A stretch of 64,000 nt of DNA, taken from contig VWPU01003030.1 of NCBI GenBank assembly GCA_013398955.1, forward strand, positions 1-64,000. The letters run 5' to 3'. The position numbers and the translations under genes were made by a program. Every line of letters begins with the position of its first letter. Positions within the stretch are counted from its first letter, which is position 1. Shown one piece after another: positions 61,328 to 64,000 of the stretch. The notes beneath the pieces are model-generated. The model did not search any database, was not told where the DNA came from, and saw only the letters and a list, made by a program, of their open reading frames with translations. Origin of the DNA: Callaeas wilsoni. Its lineage: Eukaryota; Chordata; Aves; Passeriformes; Callaeidae.

Positions 61328-61737
61328 TGGAGCCAGGCTGGGAGAGCTGGGGGTGTTCACCTGGAGCAGAGAAGGGTCCAGGGAGACCTCAGAGCCCCTT
61401 CCAGGGCCTAAAGGGGCTCCAGGAGAGCTGGAGAGGGACTTGGGACAAGGGATGGAGGGACAGGACAAGGGGGAATGGCTTCAATCTGGAAAAGGGGGAG
61501 ATTTGGATTGGGATATTGGGATGGAATTGTTGGCTGTGAGGGTGGTGAGGTCCTGGCACCACCAGCTGGATGCCCAGAAAAGCTGTGGGTGCCCCTGGAT
61601 CGCAGGCAGTGTCCAAGGCCAGGTTGAATGGGGTTTGGAGCAACCTGGGATAGTGGAAGGTGTCCCTGCCCATGGCAGGGGGTGGAATGGGATGATCTTT
61701 AAGGTCCCTTCCACCCCAAACCATTCTATGATGTGAT
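61328..61737 (+). mobile_element. CR1: CR1 3' tail, long copy
   Basis: From 'TGGAGCCAGGCTGGGAGAGC' to 'CCATTCTATGATGTGATT'. A 12-base insertion (ACCACCAGCTGG, about 61559-61570) replaces 'AGGG' between 'TCCTGGC' and 'TGCCCAG', unlike all other copies in the window. Confidence 0.95.
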
Positions 61738-62680
61738 TTTACGTGTCCTGTAACAGAGTGCAGTTGGACTGGAGCAGTGATTTGGTTCAGTTCACAGGCT
61801 CAGGCCTCGGATTTGCAGCTCATTGATTTCCATTTCTGAGTTGGGCTTCTCTTCCAAGCCTTGCCCTCTGCTTTGCACCAACACAAGTGTTGAACTGGAG
61901 TGATTTGCCTGTCCCAGTACAGGAAGCTTGTGAGACACGTAGGGGCAGAATCCAAGTCTTACAAGCCTGACTTCAGCATCTTTAGAGTTCCCACAGTTTA
62001 TGTCCTCGATTGTAACGGCTGCGACTTCTTTACTTAAGTCACTTCATTTCCCTGTGTTAAATTTTCTTCCTTGTCAAGATCTAGCACTAATTCAAATTAT
62101 ATCTCTTTCCGTTGCTGATTAAGTTAACATTTAGTACTGATTTGAACATCAAAACCACTAATCAAGCACAAATATTAGTGGCTCTGGTTTGGAGCTTTTC
62201 CCCTGTACCTGGGCTGTGGTGGACCTGTTATGGATCTCAAGGGCTCAGGGCTCAAACCGTTCCTGCTGCAGCATTTTGCCTGGTGAGTGTGAGGAGAGGT
62301 TGGAGGCATCTCTTTATCTACCTCCTTTTGTTCCCCTGGCTGGTGATAATGGGATTTATTTGTGATAATTAGAGCCGTGTGCATTCCCAGTACATTCATT
62401 TACTCCACGATCTGTCCGTCCTGTTCCCTCCTTGTCCATCAGTCCTTACTCACTGCCTGTGGACTTTTCCTTGGGAACGGTGATGGATACCTTTTGATGG
62501 CTGTGAAAAATACTCTACTGGGTTTAATAGAGGAAAAACTCTGTTAATAAATGAATGTAATGCCATGGTCTGCTAATTAATCAGTCTGGATGACCCCATG
62601 TTCCTTTTTATCCATCAGCTTTATGAATCTTTGCTTTCTGAGCAGGACTTTCCATTCATGGCCATCTTCTTTAAACTAAA
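61738..62680. other. Unique sequence, no gene seen
   Basis: Nothing recognised. Confidence 0.5.
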
Positions 62681-62928
62681 AGAGGGGAAATTTAAACTGG
62701 GTATTGGGAAGGAATTCTTCCCTGCGAGGGTGGGGAGGTGCTGGCACAGGGGGCCCAGAGAAGCTGTGGATGCCCCTGGATCCCGGGAAGTGTCCAAGGC
62801 CAGGTTGGATGGGCTTGGAGCAACCTGGGGTAGTGGGAGGTGTCCCTGCCCATGGCAGGGGGTGGAACTGGATGAACTTTAACCATCCAACCCTTCCAAC
62901 CAAAACCATTTTATGATTCTGTGATTCT
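62681..62928 (+). mobile_element. CR1: CR1 3' tail
   Basis: From 'GGGTATTGGGAAGGAATTCT' to 'CCATTTTATGATTCTGTGAT'. A small 'CCATCCAACC' duplication replaces 'GGTCCC' before 'CTTCCAACC'. Confidence 0.94.
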
Positions 62929-64000
62929 TGAGCTTGAATATTATTAAATTGGTGTTTTTAATAGTGTCTCTTAACTCCACTTTTCTGCAATAAGCCTGCC
63001 CTTGTTCTCATGGCTTTTTCTTCTTTTCCTGGGAGTGCAGAATTCCATATGTGTTCCGTGAACTGTAATAACCACAACATCACTGTAAATCTCTCACTCT
63101 TGTTCAGTTTTGTGCAGGTGGCTCAGAGACCTCAGGCCTCTAAAATAACATCAGCTATATTTAAGTGCCTGAATATTTCCAATGTGCAGAGTAACTCAGT
63201 AACTTCCTTGCTTTTTTCCTTAATTTTTTTTTTCTTCTTTTACTACATTAAATATACGTTTATAAATAAAAGGTACCAGCAGTGTGAGCCTCTTGCCTCC
63301 TTTGAGTCACTCCCACAGCACGGTGGGACTTTTGCTGATGCTTATTTTGGCCCAGAGCCACTGAGCAGCTCTCCCAAATTCTGAATCAACACTGGAGAAC
63401 AATGCAGCAAATAATTTAACTCCATGTTTCTGGCCACTTGCTGTCTTCCATCTGGCAGCGTGTCTTTCCAAAGGTTTTGTGCCTGTTCCTGGTCTCTTGG
63501 AGAAGAGCAGGATGAGTAAGAGTTTTCCAATTGTTCTCCCTTTTTCTCCTGCATGAGGAGGGCTTGTTGAGCACTCGCTGAATGTGCTCGAGGTGATAAG
63601 CAAACAATCAACTGAGTTTTTTTTAAAAGAAAACCCTAAACAGAGGCGAATTCAAAACACTTGGAGGCTTCTGAGAATGCCTTGAATTGCTTTTGAGCCA
63701 CTCTTTTGGCTGAAAGCTGAAGTGATGGCCCTAAAAAACTCCTTACAACCCTTGTATGCCTGGGGTGGTGGTGAGGCAGGATTAGTGAAAAGGGGGGAGG
63801 GAGATTAAAGGAGGAGGAATTTTGGAGAACAGTTCCCGAACTAAATATTGCTTGTCATGTTCTATAACTTATCAACACGCTGACAGCCTATTTCAGATTT
63901 GGAAATCTCCCAGAATGTGAAAATAAATCAAGTCCCCCTCTTCCAGTTCAAGGAGTGCTTTGCCCCTTATCTTGCTCTGCTGTTTGTGGAAGGGCGTAAG
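62929..64000. other. Unique sequence, no gene seen
   Basis: A T-rich tract lies near 63213-63240. Overlapping minus-strand frames at 63307-63611 show no domain. Nothing is recognised to the end of the window. Confidence 0.5.

Overview
This window looks like non-coding bird DNA, most likely from a songbird. The diagnostic signal is about 35 short copies of the 3' end of the avian LINE CR1. They read as the familiar avian CR1 tail (dispersed text of the type GAGAAGCTGTGGCTGCCCC, then CCATGGCAGGG, then GGTCCCTTCCAACCC, ending in ATTCTATG-type octamers). Most belong to one variant carrying 'CTGGGATAGTGG', which I associate with passerine genomes, so 'songbird' is an inference and 'bird' is much firmer. 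I found no convincing protein-coding gene, rRNA or tRNA. All long open frames are short for 64 kb of sequence, lack recognisable domains, or lie inside CR1 copies.

Layout. 1-3.2 kb: two CR1 tails, a 75-bp minisatellite at 1205-1501, and next to it on the minus strand a short protein-like remnant with a GTAAGG splice-donor-like border. 3.2-12.3 kb: almost repeat-free, AT-rich, with a compact GC/CpG-rich element near 6.05 kb. 12.3-14.3 kb: a CR1 scrap, an exact 44-bp tandem duplication and a CR1 tail. 14.9-15.8 kb: the strongest CpG-dense block, a candidate unmethylated promoter or regulatory element. 15.8-25 kb: AT-rich sequence with four CR1 tails and a TGTATA microsatellite. 25-29 kb: repeat-poor, containing a conspicuous cluster of TAATC-type homeodomain sites in inverted arrangement at 27.12-27.25 kb. 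29-45.4 kb: dense in CR1, including two oppositely oriented copies fused head to head at 39.47 kb. 45.4-48.3 kb: repeat-poor with an X-box-like site and a perfect palindrome. 48.4-49 kb: the longest CR1 fragment, interrupted by a 69-base run of N (assembly gap). 50.7-57 kb: another CR1-rich stretch, including one copy sitting inside an AT/GT microsatellite. 57.5-58 kb: a second CpG-enriched, hairpin-bearing block. 59-64 kb: a few more CR1 tails.

The sequence is most simply an intron or intergenic desert in which repeat-free islands with clustered transcription-factor-like motifs may be conserved regulatory elements. Conservation cannot be tested from one sequence, so these stay as candidates. 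I see no undescribed multi-gene system here. The most distinctive items are the minisatellite/remnant junction, the CpG-dense blocks and the inverted TAATC cluster.
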